This document shows positions 1-9,430 of a DNA stretch of 64,000 nt, one piece after another (positions within the stretch are counted from its first letter, which is position 1; every line of letters begins with the position of its first letter). Below the pieces are notes generated by a model. The model searched no databases. It saw nothing but the letters and a program-made list of their open reading frames with translations, and was not told the origin of the DNA. The position numbers were made by a program, and so were the translations under genes. Source of the stretch: Tsukamurella paurometabola DSM 20162 (GTDB lineage: Bacteria > Actinomycetota > Actinomycetes > Mycobacteriales > Mycobacteriaceae); assembly GCF_000092225.1 (NCBI RefSeq), contig NC_014158.1:2976001-3040000 (forward strand), in the 5' to 3' direction.

Positions 1-2
1 CC

Positions 3-620
3 GGCATACCCAAGGGGCCGCTGGGCAATGCGGGATCACTGCTGTTCGTGGGCCGTGATCTCATCGTCGCCACCGGTAACGCCGGGGATCAGGCCGCCGC
101 ACGGGATCCGCGGTCCTTGGCGGGCAAGGTATTGCTGCTGCCCTCACCCGGCACCGTCACACCGACCGTGCCGGAGGTACTGGCGACCGACGGCGGAATA
201 CGCGCCTCACTGTGCCAGGCCGGGCCGAAGGGACCGGTGTTCGTCGCCGACCAAGGCGCCACGGAGGACCGCCTGCGGGTGGTGACCCCCGGGTCGCCCA
301 CCGGCGTCGCTTGGACCTGGCCCGACCGTCCGGGGATCGCCGGGTGCGCCGTGGTCGACGGTGGTGTGGTGGTCAGTCACAGCCGGGCCGGCCGCGTGGA
401 ATTCGTTGTGCTGCCCAAGGGTTCGACGACCGCCGATAAGGAACCGCTGCCGATGCTCGATCGCAAGCGGTACGGCGTCTTCGGTCGGCTCGCGACCGGG
501 CCGAAGGGGCTGCCGCAGGGCGTGACCACGAACAAGGCCACCGGCCCCGTCGCCCCGACGGACGATCGCGTCGTGCTGCTCCCCCTCCCGGGTGGGGACG
601 CCGCCTCCGGCGAGGATTAG
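3..620 (+). CDS. C-terminal part of a PQQ-dependent sugar dehydrogenase-like lipoprotein (LppZ-like), cut by the window start
   Basis: The reading frame is open from the first bases, so only the last 205 residues are present and the true start and any lipobox lie outside the window. The visible part reads like the last blades of a glucose/sorbosone-dehydrogenase beta-propeller, with the pattern LFVGRDLIVATGNAGD near the left edge followed by short beta-rich repeats. In M. tuberculosis the lipoprotein LppZ, a member of this fold, lies close to gatB, and that synteny supports the call. It converges on gatB with a gap of only 3 bp. The family assignment rests on a fragment and the substrate is unknown. 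Confidence 0.6.
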   Translation, partial: GIPKGPLGNAGSLLFVGRDLIVATGNAGDQAAARDPRSLAGKVLLLPSPGTVTPTVPEVLATDGGIRASLCQAGPKGPVFVADQGATEDRLRVVTPGSPTGVAWTWPDRPGIAGCAVVDGGVVVSHSRAGRVEFVVLPKGSTTADKEPLPMLDRKRYGVFGRLATGPKGLPQGVTTNKATGPVAPTDDRVVLLPLPGGDAASGED

Positions 621-623
621 CGC

Positions 624-2135
624 CTACTCGCAGGCGGCGAGCACCAATTCCCGGACGCGGGCAGCGTCGGCCTGACCGCGGGTGGCCTTCATGACATCGC
701 CGACGATCTTGCCTGCGGCCTGCACCTTGCCACTCCTGATCTTCTCGACGATGTCGGGGTTCGCAGCGAGCGCGTCGTCGACGGCCTTCTGCAGGGCACC
801 GTCGTCGCGGACCACCTCGAGGCCGCGGGCCGCGACCACCTCATCGGGCTCGCCCTCACCGTCGAGGACACCCACGATCACCTGTTGTGCCAGCTTGCTG
901 GTGAGCTTGCCCTCCTCGACCAGGGCGATGACGCGGGCGACCTGCGCGGGCGTGATCGCCAGGGCGTCGAGCTCGACCTCACGAGAGTTGGCCTGCTGCG
1001 GCAGGAAGCTGCCCCACCAGGACCGGGCGGCGTCGGGGGTGGCGCCAGCGTCGACTGTGGCGATGATGGCGTCGATCGCCCCCAGGTTGACCAGGTCGCG
1101 CATAACCTCGTCGGACAGGCTCCATTCCTGCTGGATGCGGGCGCGACGCAGCCACGGCAGTTCTCCGATGGTGCCGCGCAGTTCCTCGACCAGCTCGGCA
1201 GCGGGCGCGACGGGAGCGAGATCGGGATCCGGGAAGTAGCGGTAGTCCTCGGCGCTCTCCTTGGGACGGCCCGGCGTGGTGGTGCCATCGCCCTCCTGGA
1301 AGTGGCGGGTCTCGAGAGTCACCTCGCCACCGGCGTCCAGCACGGCGGCCTGGCGGCGCATCTCGTACCGCACGGCCACCTCGACCGACTTGAGTGAGTT
1401 GACGTTCTTGGTCTCGGTGCGGGTGCCGAACTCGGTGGCGCCCTTGGGCTTGAGCGAGACGTTGGCGTCGCAGCGCATCGAACCCTGATCCATTCGGACA
1501 TCGGAGACATCGAGCGAGGCCAAGAGATCGCGCAGGGCCGTGACGTAGGCACGGGCGATTTCCGGCGCCCGCTCCCCGGCACCCTCGATGGGCTTGGTGA
1601 CGATCTCGACGAGCGGCACGCCCGCCCGGTTGAAGTCGAGCAGCGAGTGCGACGCCCCGTGGATGCGGCCCGTGGCCGAGCCGATGTGCGTCGACTTGCC
1701 GGTGTCCTCCTCCATGTGCGCGCGCTCGACCTCCACCCGCCAGACGGTGCCGTCCTCCAGGGGGACGTCGACGTAGCCGTCGTGCGCGATCGGGTCGTCG
1801 TACTGGCTGATCTGGTAGTTCTTCGGCTGGTCCGGGTAGAAGTAGTTCTTCCGGGCGAACAGCGACGACGGCCGGATCGAGCAGTTCAACGCCAGGCCGA
1901 TGCGAATGGCCGAGCGCACCGCCTCGTCGTTGACGACGGGCAGCGCGCCGGGCATCCCGAGGCAGGTGGGACACACCTGAGTGTTCGGCGCCGCACCGAA
2001 CTCGGTGCGGCAACCGCAGAACATCTTGGTGGCCGTGCCGAGTTCGACGTGGACTTCCATACCCATGACGGGCTCGTAACGGGCGACGACGTCCGCGTAC
2101 TCGGGAAGGTCGATCTCGGAAAGCTCGGCACTCAT
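624..2135 (-). CDS. gatB: Aspartyl/glutamyl-tRNA(Asn/Gln) amidotransferase subunit B
   Basis: The 503-residue product is the tRNA-binding and kinase subunit of GatCAB, which converts misacylated Glu-tRNA(Gln) and Asp-tRNA(Asn) to the amidated forms in the cytoplasm. The N-terminal signature GMEVHVEL and the conserved CPTCLGMPG and [18 protein letters not shown] segments are intact, and the C-terminal YqeY-like helical domain ends in [12 protein letters not shown]. Length is normal for the family. The partner genes gatA and gatC lie about 8 kb away on the same strand, so the GatCAB genes here are split, as in mycobacteria, with pfkA and accessory genes between them. Confidence 0.97.
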   Translation of the reverse strand: MSAELSEIDLPEYADVVARYEPVMGMEVHVELGTATKMFCGCRTEFGAAPNTQVCPTCLGMPGALPVVNDEAVRSAIRIGLALNCSIRPSSLFARKNYFYPDQPKNYQISQYDDPIAHDGYVDVPLEDGTVWRVEVERAHMEEDTGKSTHIGSATGRIHGASHSLLDFNRAGVPLVEIVTKPIEGAGERAPEIARAYVTALRDLLASLDVSDVRMDQGSMRCDANVSLKPKGATEFGTRTETKNVNSLKSVEVAVRYEMRRQAAVLDAGGEVTLETRHFQEGDGTTTPGRPKESAEDYRYFPDPDLAPVAPAAELVEELRGTIGELPWLRRARIQQEWSLSDEVMRDLVNLGAIDAIIATVDAGATPDAARSWWGSFLPQQANSREVELDALAITPAQVARVIALVEEGKLTSKLAQQVIVGVLDGEGEPDEVVAARGLEVVRDDGALQKAVDDALAANPDIVEKIRSGKVQAAGKIVGDVMKATRGQADAARVRELVLAACE

Positions 2136-2160
2136 GCCCTCCAGCCTAATCGTCCGCGGG

Positions 2161-3309
2161 TCAGCGCACGGAGACGGCCACCGCGTCCGGCGTCACGCTC
2201 ACGGTGCCGGTGGTGAAGGTGGTGTCGGTGCCGGTCAGCGGGCGACCGTCGCGCGCCGTCGCGGTGTACGACCAGGGCCGCGTATCGCGGAACGACATCG
2301 ATCCGTCGCGGACCTCGTCGGACAGATCGATCTGCTCGGCGCTCGGCGCGGTCCAGGTGTACGAGCCGTCGACACCGAGGAACGAGGACTGCGGGCAGTC
2401 GCCGGGCATGCCGTCCTTCGAGGCGGCGCACGCCGCGTACTTATCGGCGATCTGCTGCCACGCCGCGGTCTTCGCGGCGTCGCTGAGACCGAATTCGACG
2501 CGTATCGAGCCGCCGATCGCGAAGGCGGAGAGCCCGTTCACCGGAGCCTGCCCCTTATCGCCCCCGATGCTGTATTTCGAGGGACGTGCCTGCAGGTTCT
2601 TGTTCGACGATCCGAGGTCGAGCGCCCCCGGGAAGACATAGGCGACACCCGAAGCGGGTAGCGGCTTTCCGAGGATGGTGATGTTCTTCTTGTCGGCCTC
2701 GGACGCGGCGGAAGGGTCGATCTTCACGGCGGCGGTCTTGAGCTTCCAGGTGTCGCCGGACTTGTCCATCATCAGTTTCTCGTCGTAGGCGACGTCGCCG
2801 ATGGTGACGGTGAGGTGCACCTGGCCGATACCGGCGTCGGATTCGCTGACGATGGTCACATCCTTGATCGGAGCGATCGCGATCTGCTTGCGCAGCACCT
2901 CGTCGGTCACCAGATCGGTCGTGGCAGGCGCCTCGGTGCCATAACTCAGCGCCTTCTTCGCGTCACCGGCCTGGAGCGCGGCGAAATAGGCTTTCACGGT
3001 GGCGCCCGGGGAATCCGACGCACCGCCGGCGCCGCCGACGATTGCCACCGCGGCGATGAGCACGATCACCACGAGTACCACGCCGCCGCCGATCATCGTG
3101 GGCAGGAGCCAACGCGGACGAGGCGCCTTGGGCGGGACCGGCGGCGGGTACGAGGGCACCGAATACGCCGGCGGCGGAACCTGTTCCGCGGGACCGAACG
3201 GCGGCTGCGTACCGTACTGCGGCGCCGCACCCGATCGCCAGGTGGGTCGCAGCTGTGTCGCACCGTAGGGATTGCTCGGGTCGGGAGTGGCGGGAGGAGT
3301 GTGGTTCAT
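2161..3309 (-). CDS. Proline-rich single-pass membrane protein with extracytoplasmic domain, unknown function
   Basis: The 382-residue protein has a Pro/Tyr/Gln-rich cytoplasmic N-terminus (about residues 1-66), one strong membrane segment (about 69-92), then a roughly 110-residue segment starting [22 protein letters not shown]. This resembles the NTF2-like/DUF4878 folds found in actinobacterial anchored proteins. The remaining C-terminal 160 residues form a separate beta-rich region with one [12 protein letters not shown] cysteine pair. It lies 25 bp upstream of gatB on the same strand and may be cotranscribed with it. Function is not recognised; a cell-envelope role is inferred only from topology. 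Confidence 0.7.
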   Translation of the reverse strand: MNHTPPATPDPSNPYGATQLRPTWRSGAAPQYGTQPPFGPAEQVPPPAYSVPSYPPPVPPKAPRPRWLLPTMIGGGVVLVVIVLIAAVAIVGGAGGASDSPGATVKAYFAALQAGDAKKALSYGTEAPATTDLVTDEVLRKQIAIAPIKDVTIVSESDAGIGQVHLTVTIGDVAYDEKLMMDKSGDTWKLKTAAVKIDPSAASEADKKNITILGKPLPASGVAYVFPGALDLGSSNKNLQARPSKYSIGGDKGQAPVNGLSAFAIGGSIRVEFGLSDAAKTAAWQQIADKYAACAASKDGMPGDCPQSSFLGVDGSYTWTAPSAEQIDLSDEVRDGSMSFRDTRPWSYTATARDGRPLTGTDTTFTTGTVSVTPDAVAVSVR

Positions 3310-3365
3310 GGCGACCAGCCTGCGGGCGGTCGCTTAACGGCCGCTTCCCGATCGCCAGTGACGAC

Positions 3366-4403
3366 TCAGCCGAAGAACTCCGCGGCGTCGTCGTACCGCT
3401 CGCGCGGCACCCGCTTGAGCTGCTTGACCGCCTCGGCGAGCGGAACCAGCCCGACCGTGGTGCCGCGCAGCGACACCATCTGGCCCGTCTTCCCGGCGTG
3501 CGCGGCGTCGGCGGCGTTCACGCCGTAGCGGGTGGCCAGGACGCGGTCGTGCGGTGTCGGAGTACCGCCGCGCTGCACGTGGCCGAGGACCGTGGTGCGG
3601 ACCTCCTTGTTGATCCGCTTCTCGATCTCGACGCCCAGCTGGTGCGCGACCCCGGTGAATCGTTCGTGGCCGAATTCATCGGTGCCGCCAACCCGAAGCT
3701 CCATCGACCCCTCAGCGGGTTTGGCGCCCTCGGCGACCACCACGATGAAGCTGGAGTGTCCTCGCTGGAATCGCCGCTTGATGAGCCGGCACAGCTCCTC
3801 GACGTCGAAGGGCACCTCGGGGATGAGGATCATGTGCGCCCCCGAGGCGAGTCCGGAGTTCAGCGCGATCCAGCCGGCGTGCCGGCCCATCACCTCGACC
3901 AGCATCACCCGCTGATGGGATTCGGCGGTCGAATGCAGCCGGTCGATGGCGTCGGTGGCGATGGTCAGCGCGGTGTCGAAGCCGAAGGTGACGTCGGTGC
4001 AGTCGATGTCGTTGTCGATGGTCTTCGGCACGCCGACCACGGGGACGCCCTCGTCGGCGAGCCAGGACGCGGCGGTGAGCGTTCCCTCGCCGCCGATCGG
4101 GATCAGCACGTCGATTCCGTTGTCGTCCAGCGTTTGCTTGATCTGCGGGAGGCCGTCGCGGAGCACGTCGGGGTGGGTACGGGCGGTACCGAGCATGGTG
4201 CCACCCTTGGTGAGCAGACGGTCGTTGCGGTCGTCGTTGGCGAGATGGATGCGCCGGTTCTCGAGCAGGCCGCGCCAGCCGTCCTGGAAACCCACCACCG
4301 AGGAGCCGTAGCGGGAATCGCAGGTGCGCACCACAGCACGGATCACCGCGTTGAGGCCGGGGCAATCGCCACCGCCGGTCAGGACTCCGATTCGCAGGCT
4401 CAT
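3366..4403 (-). CDS. pfkA: ATP-dependent 6-phosphofructokinase
   Basis: This cytoplasmic glycolytic enzyme phosphorylates fructose 6-phosphate to the 1,6-bisphosphate. The 345 residues open with [20 protein letters not shown], the nucleotide-binding start of the family. They also contain [11 protein letters not shown] and the catalytic-loop motif PKTIDNDI followed by TFGFDTA; in Pfk enzymes the PKTIDND aspartate acts as base. The GGEGT form in place of GGDGS is common in actinobacterial proteins. I start at the second ATG because GGGAAG lies about 10 nt upstream of it; an ATG three codons earlier at 4412 is possible. Synteny with Rv3010c next to gatB supports the call. Confidence 0.96.
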   Translation of the reverse strand: MSLRIGVLTGGGDCPGLNAVIRAVVRTCDSRYGSSVVGFQDGWRGLLENRRIHLANDDRNDRLLTKGGTMLGTARTHPDVLRDGLPQIKQTLDDNGIDVLIPIGGEGTLTAASWLADEGVPVVGVPKTIDNDIDCTDVTFGFDTALTIATDAIDRLHSTAESHQRVMLVEVMGRHAGWIALNSGLASGAHMILIPEVPFDVEELCRLIKRRFQRGHSSFIVVVAEGAKPAEGSMELRVGGTDEFGHERFTGVAHQLGVEIEKRINKEVRTTVLGHVQRGGTPTPHDRVLATRYGVNAADAAHAGKTGQMVSLRGTTVGLVPLAEAVKQLKRVPRERYDDAAEFFG

Positions 4404-4457
4404 GCTGTCCATTCTTCCCGCGCGGACCCCGACCTGTCATGACAACGCACCGGTCGT

Positions 4458-5114
4458 TCACCCGGGCGTGACAACACCCGTCTCGTAGGCGTAGACCACG
4501 GCCTGCGCCCGGTCGCGCAGTCCCAGCTTCTGCAGCACCTTGCTGACGTGGGTCTTCACCGTCTGCTCGGAGACGAACAGAGTCTCGGCGATCTCCGCGT
4601 TGGACCGGCCCGCCGCCACGGCTTCGAGCACTTCCCGCTCACGCGGAGTGAGGGTGCCGAGCTCGGCAGGGGCCGGACGCCGCCGGGACCGAGCCGCGGT
4701 GACCTCGGCGATCATCCGTCGGGTTACCGACGGAGCCAGCAGCGACTGGCCCTCATGCACCACGCGGACGGCGCGCACCAGCTCCTCCGCGGGCGCGTCC
4801 TTGAGCATGAAACCAGAGGCACCAACGCGTAACGCCTCGTAGACGTAGTCATCAATGTCGAACGTGGTGAGCATCAGGACCCGGACGCCGTCGTGCCGAC
4901 GCAGAATCTCCTCGGCGGCCTGCAACCCGTTCATCTCGGGCATGCGGACGTCCATCAGCACCACATCGGGCAGTAGACGGGCGACCTCGGTGACGGCGGC
5001 CCTGCCGTCGGGCGCGTCACCGACCACGGAGATGTCGGGCTGAGCACCGAGAAGGGCGCCGAAGCCCTGACGGACCATGGCCTGATCGTCGGCGATGAAG
5101 ACGGTGATCGGCAC
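4458..5114 (-). CDS. NarL/LuxR-family response regulator
   Basis: The 218-residue protein has an N-terminal receiver domain with the acidic pair in FIADDQAMVR, the phospho-acceptor aspartate in VLMDVRMPEMNG (about residue 53) and the conserved Lys in FMLKDAP. The C-terminal LuxR-type helix-turn-helix reads LTPREREVLEAVAAGRSNAEIA followed by VSEQTVKTHVSKVLQKL. It is translated directly after the histidine kinase gene (9-bp gap) and is its likely partner. The target genes are not evident; the divergent phospholipase-like gene on the far side of the kinase is one possibility. Confidence 0.93.
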   Translation of the reverse strand: MPITVFIADDQAMVRQGFGALLGAQPDISVVGDAPDGRAAVTEVARLLPDVVLMDVRMPEMNGLQAAEEILRRHDGVRVLMLTTFDIDDYVYEALRVGASGFMLKDAPAEELVRAVRVVHEGQSLLAPSVTRRMIAEVTAARSRRRPAPAELGTLTPREREVLEAVAAGRSNAEIAETLFVSEQTVKTHVSKVLQKLGLRDRAQAVVYAYETGVVTPG

Positions 5115-5123
5115 TCGCTCAGC

Positions 5124-6395
5124 CTAGGCGGCGGCGTCGGCCCGAGCGGGCAGCGACGCTCGAACGGCGAATCCGCCACCGGCCACGGGGGTCGCGGCGA
5201 GTGATCCGCCGACCGTCCGGGCGCGCTCCATCATGCCGGGGATTCCCTGCCCGAGTCCCGGCCCGCCGAGGTCGGCGTCGGAGGTGCGGGGGCCGTTCTC
5301 GATGCGGAGGTTCAGCGTCGCGGCGTCGAGTGTGAGGGCGACGGTGATCGGTGCCCCCTGTGCGTGCCGGGTGGCATTGGCGATCGATTCCTGGACGATC
5401 CGGTAGGCCACCAGCGCGGTGGACTCCCCGACCGCCGTCGGGTCGGGTAGCGGCAGGTACTCGACGGTGACGCCGGCGGCGCGGGCACCGTCGATCAGTT
5501 CATCGACCCCGCCCAGACCTGGCGCCGGGGCGAGATCGGCGGAGGCGTCGTCGAGGCGCAGGACCCCGAGCAGCGAGCGGACCTCGTTGAGGGCCTCGCG
5601 GGCCGAGACGGCGATCCCGTCGAATTCGGCGCGGGCCCGTTCGGACACATCGGGCACGCGGTACTGGGCGGTCTGCGCCTGCACGACCACGAGAGACATC
5701 CGGTGCGCGACGATGTCGTGCAGATCGCGCGCGATCCGGGTGCGCTCCTCCAGGATCGCGCGGCGACCCCGTTCGAGCTCGCTGACCTCGGTCTGCTCCT
5801 CGAGCCGCGTGCGCGATTGCAGGGCCAACCGCAACAGCAGGCAGACGGCGAGGGCTACGAGCAGCCCGGCGACCCAGCCGCCGCCGGTACCGTCTTGGGC
5901 GTTGATCCAGAACAACAGCGACGATGCCGCAGCCACCACGATGGCGTCGAGCGGCTTGGCGCGCAGGTACACCATCACGGTGGAGACCAGCATCGCGATG
6001 ATCAGGGAGACCTGCCAGTTCCACTGCCAGTCGTTCTTCGGGGTGAACCAGAAGAACAGCGGGAAGACCGCCGCGGTGCCGGCGATGATCGCCCATGCGG
6101 CTCGGGGGTGCGCCCATGCGATCGCCAGAGGCAGCACCGACAGCCCGCTGAACAGGGGCAGGAAAGCCGCCGGAACGGTGAACTGCTCGTTCAGGGTGGG
6201 CCACGCGACCGCCCACATGATCAACGCGATCAACAGGAACAGCCAGTTCACCCGCCGCGAGAGGAAGGTTCCGAGCGGGGTGTCGTGCAGCGATCCGTCG
6301 GGATCGGCGATGTGCAGCGCGCTCTGCTGGTCGAGGTAGCGGCCCGCGCGCACCGTCGCCCGGCCGAGGCTCTCGATCTTGCTGGTCTTCAACAT
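5124..6395 (-). CDS. Membrane sensor histidine kinase (HisKA_3 type)
   Basis: The 423-residue protein has about five or six hydrophobic segments between residues 50 and 190 with very little extracytoplasmic sequence, so it probably senses something in or at the membrane. A coiled linker (LEEQTEVSELERGRRAILEE) leads to the dimerisation box ERTRIARDLHDIVAHRMSLV, with His in RDLHD as phospho-acceptor. It is followed by a HATPase_c domain with the N box around NATRHAQG and the G box GLGQGIPGMMERA. The response regulator gene follows 9 bp downstream. This layout is common for actinobacterial NarL-type pairs; the signal is unknown. Confidence 0.93.
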   Translation of the reverse strand: MLKTSKIESLGRATVRAGRYLDQQSALHIADPDGSLHDTPLGTFLSRRVNWLFLLIALIMWAVAWPTLNEQFTVPAAFLPLFSGLSVLPLAIAWAHPRAAWAIIAGTAAVFPLFFWFTPKNDWQWNWQVSLIIAMLVSTVMVYLRAKPLDAIVVAAASSLLFWINAQDGTGGGWVAGLLVALAVCLLLRLALQSRTRLEEQTEVSELERGRRAILEERTRIARDLHDIVAHRMSLVVVQAQTAQYRVPDVSERARAEFDGIAVSAREALNEVRSLLGVLRLDDASADLAPAPGLGGVDELIDGARAAGVTVEYLPLPDPTAVGESTALVAYRIVQESIANATRHAQGAPITVALTLDAATLNLRIENGPRTSDADLGGPGLGQGIPGMMERARTVGGSLAATPVAGGGFAVRASLPARADAAA

Positions 6396-6506
6396 GCTCC
6401 GAACGCTAGGCCTAGACGTCGCGGACTGTCCTCATACTTCCGAGTGATATCGGTCCACTCGCTCGGCCGATCCGCGGCGCGATGATCGGTTCCTAGCGTC
6501 ACGGCC

Positions 6507-7097
6507 ATGAACCGACGAACTCTTGTCGCCGCCGCGGCGATCGTCCTGCCGGTCGCGGTGGCGATCCCCGCCACCGCCGCACCGGCACCGTCCGCCACCG
6601 TTTCGAGCGCGCGGGCCGCTGCGCCCGCCGAGGACCGCGCCGCGGCCGCCGCCGTGCGCGCCGTCACCGACCCCGATCTCTCGGCCGCCGCGCAGGTCGG
6701 CGCCGTTCCCGCAGATCTGGGGTACCGCGCCACCGCGGGTGACGGCTACGCGGTGAATCCGTCCGGCGACTGCTCGTCGATGGTGCGGCTGCCCGACTAC
6801 TTCGCGGGGCCGTGCCAGGCACACGACCTGGGCTACGACCTGCTGCGCTACGCCGATTCGGCGGGCCGGCCGCTCGGCTCGTGGGCTCGGCAGCGGATCG
6901 ACGACGCGCTGGCAGACCGGCTGCGCGCCACGTGCACGCACCGGCCCACCTCGGAGCAACGGGAATGCCGGCAGGTCGCAGTGATGGCGGTGCTGGCGGT
7001 GCGCGCCAACACCTGGCGCCAGCACGACGGTCCGCCGCGCGCCGAGTCCGCGGGTGAGCTCGCGGTCAGCTGGCTCACGGCCGGGGGCCGGCTGTGA
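6507..7097 (+). CDS. Secreted prokaryotic phospholipase A2-like protein
   Basis: The 196-residue protein starts with a clear signal peptide (MNRRTLVAAAAIVLPVAVAI, cleavage likely near ATAAPA). The mature part contains GDCSSMVRLPDYFAGPCQAHDLGYDLL; the C..HDLGYD arrangement matches the Cys-x2-His-Asp-x-Gly-Tyr active site of the bacterial phospholipase A2 family, where the His-Asp pair activates water. Later cysteines (ATCTHRP, ECRQVA) could form the family disulphides. The next gene starts on the stop codon of this one (GTGA), so the two are translationally coupled. Activity on phospholipids is inferred from the family, not shown. Confidence 0.75.
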   Translation: MNRRTLVAAAAIVLPVAVAIPATAAPAPSATVSSARAAAPAEDRAAAAAVRAVTDPDLSAAAQVGAVPADLGYRATAGDGYAVNPSGDCSSMVRLPDYFAGPCQAHDLGYDLLRYADSAGRPLGSWARQRIDDALADRLRATCTHRPTSEQRECRQVAVMAVLAVRANTWRQHDGPPRAESAGELAVSWLTAGGRL

Positions 7098-8290
7098 ACG
7101 CCGCGATCCGTCCGGCGGCGGGTCCGTTGATCGGCTACACGGCGGGGGTCGTGCTCGCGCTGTACCCGAACATGCTGCCCCGTTCGGTGCTGGTGCAACT
7201 GCTGGTGGTGGCGGTGTTCGGAGTGTTCGGCGCATTGCTCGGCGGGCTCGTCGCAGCGAGGCTGGGGTGTGGCGCGGCGTCGGGGGCGGTGTGCCGAGTC
7301 TCGGCGCAGGTGACCGCGGTGTCGCTGGCGGTATGGCTCCTGTGGCAGGGCGTGGTGCGCGACGGCGCTGCCTTCGCCTCGGTATCGCCGCTCGATTTCG
7401 GGTTGCTGGCCGCAGGGGTGATCGGTGCGCCCTATCTGGTCGCGCTGCTGAACTCGGTGCGCACCCGGGCCCGGACGGCAGTGCTCGCCGCTGTGGTCGG
7501 TGTCGCCGCGGTCCTGGTTCCGGTGGCCACGGCCGATGCCGCGGCGCAGCAGTCCTATGCCGAGCGATTCACCGGGATCGATTCCCCCGCACCGGGAATC
7601 CGGGTGTACGGATCACTGTCCGACGGTGCCTCCCCTCCCGCGCGCGCCGATGATGCGGTGGCGCGGTTGGTGGCCGCCGGCGGGTTGCGCAAGCGTGCGG
7701 TGGTGATCGCGGTGCCCACAGGGTCAGGGTGGGTGGACCCGCATTTCGTGCGGGGCGTGGAGAAGACTCTGCGCGGCGACAGCGCGATCGTGGTGGCCCA
7801 GTACACCGAACAGCCCAGTTGGCAGTCCTTCCTGTTCCACCGCGATGCGGCGGCGGAGAGCACCGTGGCGGTGGTCGAAGCACTGCACCGGCGGGCACCG
7901 TCGACGCCTGTCTACCTGTACGGCCAGAGCCTGGGGACGGTGGGCGTGGTCGCGGCGCACCGCCGCGCGATCGAACTGGGCCAGCCGGTAGCGGCAACCC
8001 TGCAGTCGGGCACCCCGGCCGACGTACCGTTGGACGGGCCGGCACAGCTGAATTCCTCTGATCCGGTGGGGGTCTGGTCGCTGCGACTGCTGTTCGCGCC
8101 ACCCGATCGCGGCGCCACTGAGCCGGGACGCGCGACCCGGCGGCCGCCGTGGTTACCGGTGGTCGGTTTCCTGCAGGCGACGATCGATCTGCTGGGAGCC
8201 ACGGCGCCGCCGCCGGGACTCGGACATCGCTACGACGAACACCAGGGCTCCGATCTCGTACGGGGCGCCGGCTTGCCGAAATCCGCTTAA
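7094..8290 (+). CDS. Membrane-anchored alpha/beta hydrolase (Abhydrolase_9-like)
   Basis: The 398-residue protein has four or five N-terminal membrane helices (about residues 10-150) and a C-terminal hydrolase-like half. The segment PTGSGWVDPHFVRGVEKTL followed by IVVAQYTEQPSWQSFL is typical of the actinobacterial integral-membrane alpha/beta-hydrolase family. YLYGQSLGTVGV supplies a G-Q-S-L-G nucleophile elbow. It begins with GTG overlapping the stop of the phospholipase-like gene, pointing to coupled expression and perhaps a shared lipid substrate. The C-terminus after GHRYDEHQGSDLVRG looks shorter than I would expect for the family and ends close to the Rrf2 operator. Confidence 0.7.
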   Translation: MNAAIRPAAGPLIGYTAGVVLALYPNMLPRSVLVQLLVVAVFGVFGALLGGLVAARLGCGAASGAVCRVSAQVTAVSLAVWLLWQGVVRDGAAFASVSPLDFGLLAAGVIGAPYLVALLNSVRTRARTAVLAAVVGVAAVLVPVATADAAAQQSYAERFTGIDSPAPGIRVYGSLSDGASPPARADDAVARLVAAGGLRKRAVVIAVPTGSGWVDPHFVRGVEKTLRGDSAIVVAQYTEQPSWQSFLFHRDAAAESTVAVVEALHRRAPSTPVYLYGQSLGTVGVVAAHRRAIELGQPVAATLQSGTPADVPLDGPAQLNSSDPVGVWSLRLLFAPPDRGATEPGRATRRPPWLPVVGFLQATIDLLGATAPPPGLGHRYDEHQGSDLVRGAGLPKSA

Positions 8291-8292
8291 CC

Positions 8293-8307
8293 GGATACGT
8301 TATATCC
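8293..8307. promoter_or_regulatory. Candidate Rrf2 operator (GGATA-N5-TATCC), upstream of the regulator gene
   Basis: A perfect 5-bp inverted repeat, GGATACGTTATATCC, lies 18 bp before the Rrf2 start codon and overlaps where a promoter would sit. Flanking bases extend the symmetry (TTAACC before, AGGTTAA after) apart from one extra base in the right arm. A closely similar site precedes the adjacent gene at 8840-8854, which argues for one regulator acting on both. Confidence 0.6.
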
Positions 8308-8324
8308 AGGTTAAGGAGTGGGCT

Positions 8325-8804
8325 ATGCGGATGAACGAGGGCGTCGAGTGGGCGGCACACGTGTGCGTACTGCTGCACTGGCTCGACGAGGGTGACCTGA
8401 CACCGGTCCCCGCGTCCCGCCTCGCCGAGTCCTACGACCTACCGCCCGCATACCTCGGCAAGCAACTGCAAGCCCTGGCGCGAGCGGGGATCACCGAGTC
8501 GCTGCCCGGACGGCGCGGAGGTATCCGCCTCGCCCGCTCCACCGCCGAGATCACCCTGATGGACGTGGTCTCCGCCATCGAGGGACCGTCGGACGCCTTC
8601 GCGTGCACCGAGATCCGACAACGTGGCATGAACTCCGATAACCCTCGGAGCGATTTCACCGCACCGTGCGGTATCGCCCATGCGATGCGGGGCGCCGAGT
8701 TGAGCTGGCGCCGCGAGCTGGCGGCCACATCGATCGCCGACCTGGCGGCCGGCACACCACGGCACGTCGCCGACGCCGCGCGGCGCCACTTCCGCGGAGC
8801 CTGA
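8325..8804 (+). CDS. Rrf2-family transcriptional regulator
   Basis: The 159-residue protein has an Rrf2 winged helix: the recognition segment SRLAESYDLPPAYLGKQLQAL, then the wing AGITESLPGRRGGIRLAR. The region that carries Fe-S or redox cysteines in IscR and NsrR has only two here (FACTEIR and TAPCGIAHAM), so a thiol switch is more likely than a full Fe-S cluster. The strong Shine-Dalgarno AAGGAG lies 6 nt from the ATG. It sits directly before a carboxymuconolactone-decarboxylase gene, and both genes share an inverted-repeat motif. Repression of both, relieved by oxidative or electrophile stress, is the likely scheme but is inferred. Confidence 0.88.
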   Translation: MRMNEGVEWAAHVCVLLHWLDEGDLTPVPASRLAESYDLPPAYLGKQLQALARAGITESLPGRRGGIRLARSTAEITLMDVVSAIEGPSDAFACTEIRQRGMNSDNPRSDFTAPCGIAHAMRGAELSWRRELAATSIADLAAGTPRHVADAARRHFRGA

Positions 8805-8839
8805 AAGCCGTTCCGGACCATCACGACAGACCTAAACCT

Positions 8840-8854
8840 GGACACTGTTTATCC
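8840..8854. promoter_or_regulatory. Second Rrf2-type operator (GGACA-N5-TATCC)
   Basis: GGACACTGTTTATCC lies 18 bp before the next start codon. It matches the 8293-8307 site in 9 of the 10 arm bases, and its distance to the ATG is the same as at the first site. The conserved distance suggests equivalent promoter geometry. Confidence 0.55.
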
Positions 8855-8872
8855 AACTATTAAGGAGTCATC

Positions 8873-9307
8873 ATGCCCCGCACCAACGGAGCCACGTCGT
8901 CGCCCGAGACCTACAAGGCGTTGATCGCCCTGGACGGCCGGCTCGGAAAATCACTCGGCCATGTGCTGTACGACCTGGTGAAACTGCGCGCTTCGCAGAT
9001 CAACGGCTGCGCCTTCTGCGTCGATATGCACAGCGTCGACCTGGAGAAGCGCGGCGTTCCCACCCGCACCATCTACGGTGTCGCAGCGTGGGAGGAGAGC
9101 CCGTTCTTCGATGAGACCCAGCGCGTGGGCCTGGCCTTCGCCGAGCGGCTCACCGGCGGCATCGACGCCGTCGACGATGCCCTGTGGGACGAGGCAGGTC
9201 GCCTCCTCGGCGAGGAACGCCGCACGGACCTGCTGATCGCCGTCGGCACCATCAACACCTGGAACATGCTGGGCATCACCACCCATCTCCACCCCGCCAC
9301 CTCATGA
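8873..9307 (+). CDS. Carboxymuconolactone decarboxylase-family (AhpD-like) protein
   Basis: The 144-residue protein has the AhpD-like redox motif NGCAFCVDMHSVDLEKRG: two cysteines spaced CxxC followed by the conserved His three residues on. Proteins of this type in Mycobacteriales are usually peroxidase- or alkylhydroperoxidase-like rather than true decarboxylases. The gene has its own AAGGAG ribosome-binding site, lies 68 bp after the Rrf2 gene and has a matching operator, so it is the likely main target of that regulator. Its stop codon overlaps the left arm of the inverted repeat around the DUF559 gene. Confidence 0.85.
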   Translation: MPRTNGATSSPETYKALIALDGRLGKSLGHVLYDLVKLRASQINGCAFCVDMHSVDLEKRGVPTRTIYGVAAWEESPFFDETQRVGLAFAERLTGGIDAVDDALWDEAGRLLGEERRTDLLIAVGTINTWNMLGITTHLHPATS

Positions 9308-9375
9308 CTTAACAGTGTTAGCCCACACCCTTTCCCGGGACTTTCGCTGCATCGAGTGCTCCCTACTCGGCAGTA
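9306..9375. repeat. Left arm of the inverted repeat around the DUF559 gene
   Basis: The arm begins GACTTAACAGTGTTAGCCC and is 83% identical to the reverse complement of 10327-10396. Within it, TAACA-G-TGTTA is itself a short palindrome. The first 24 positions have only one mismatch to the other arm, so the outermost part is best conserved, as for terminal repeats recognised by an enzyme. Confidence 0.8.
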
Positions 9376-9430
9376 CAGCGGATGGACGCACCGACGGAAC
9401 CGGACCGACCCGCCGGTGCGTCCAATTCAC

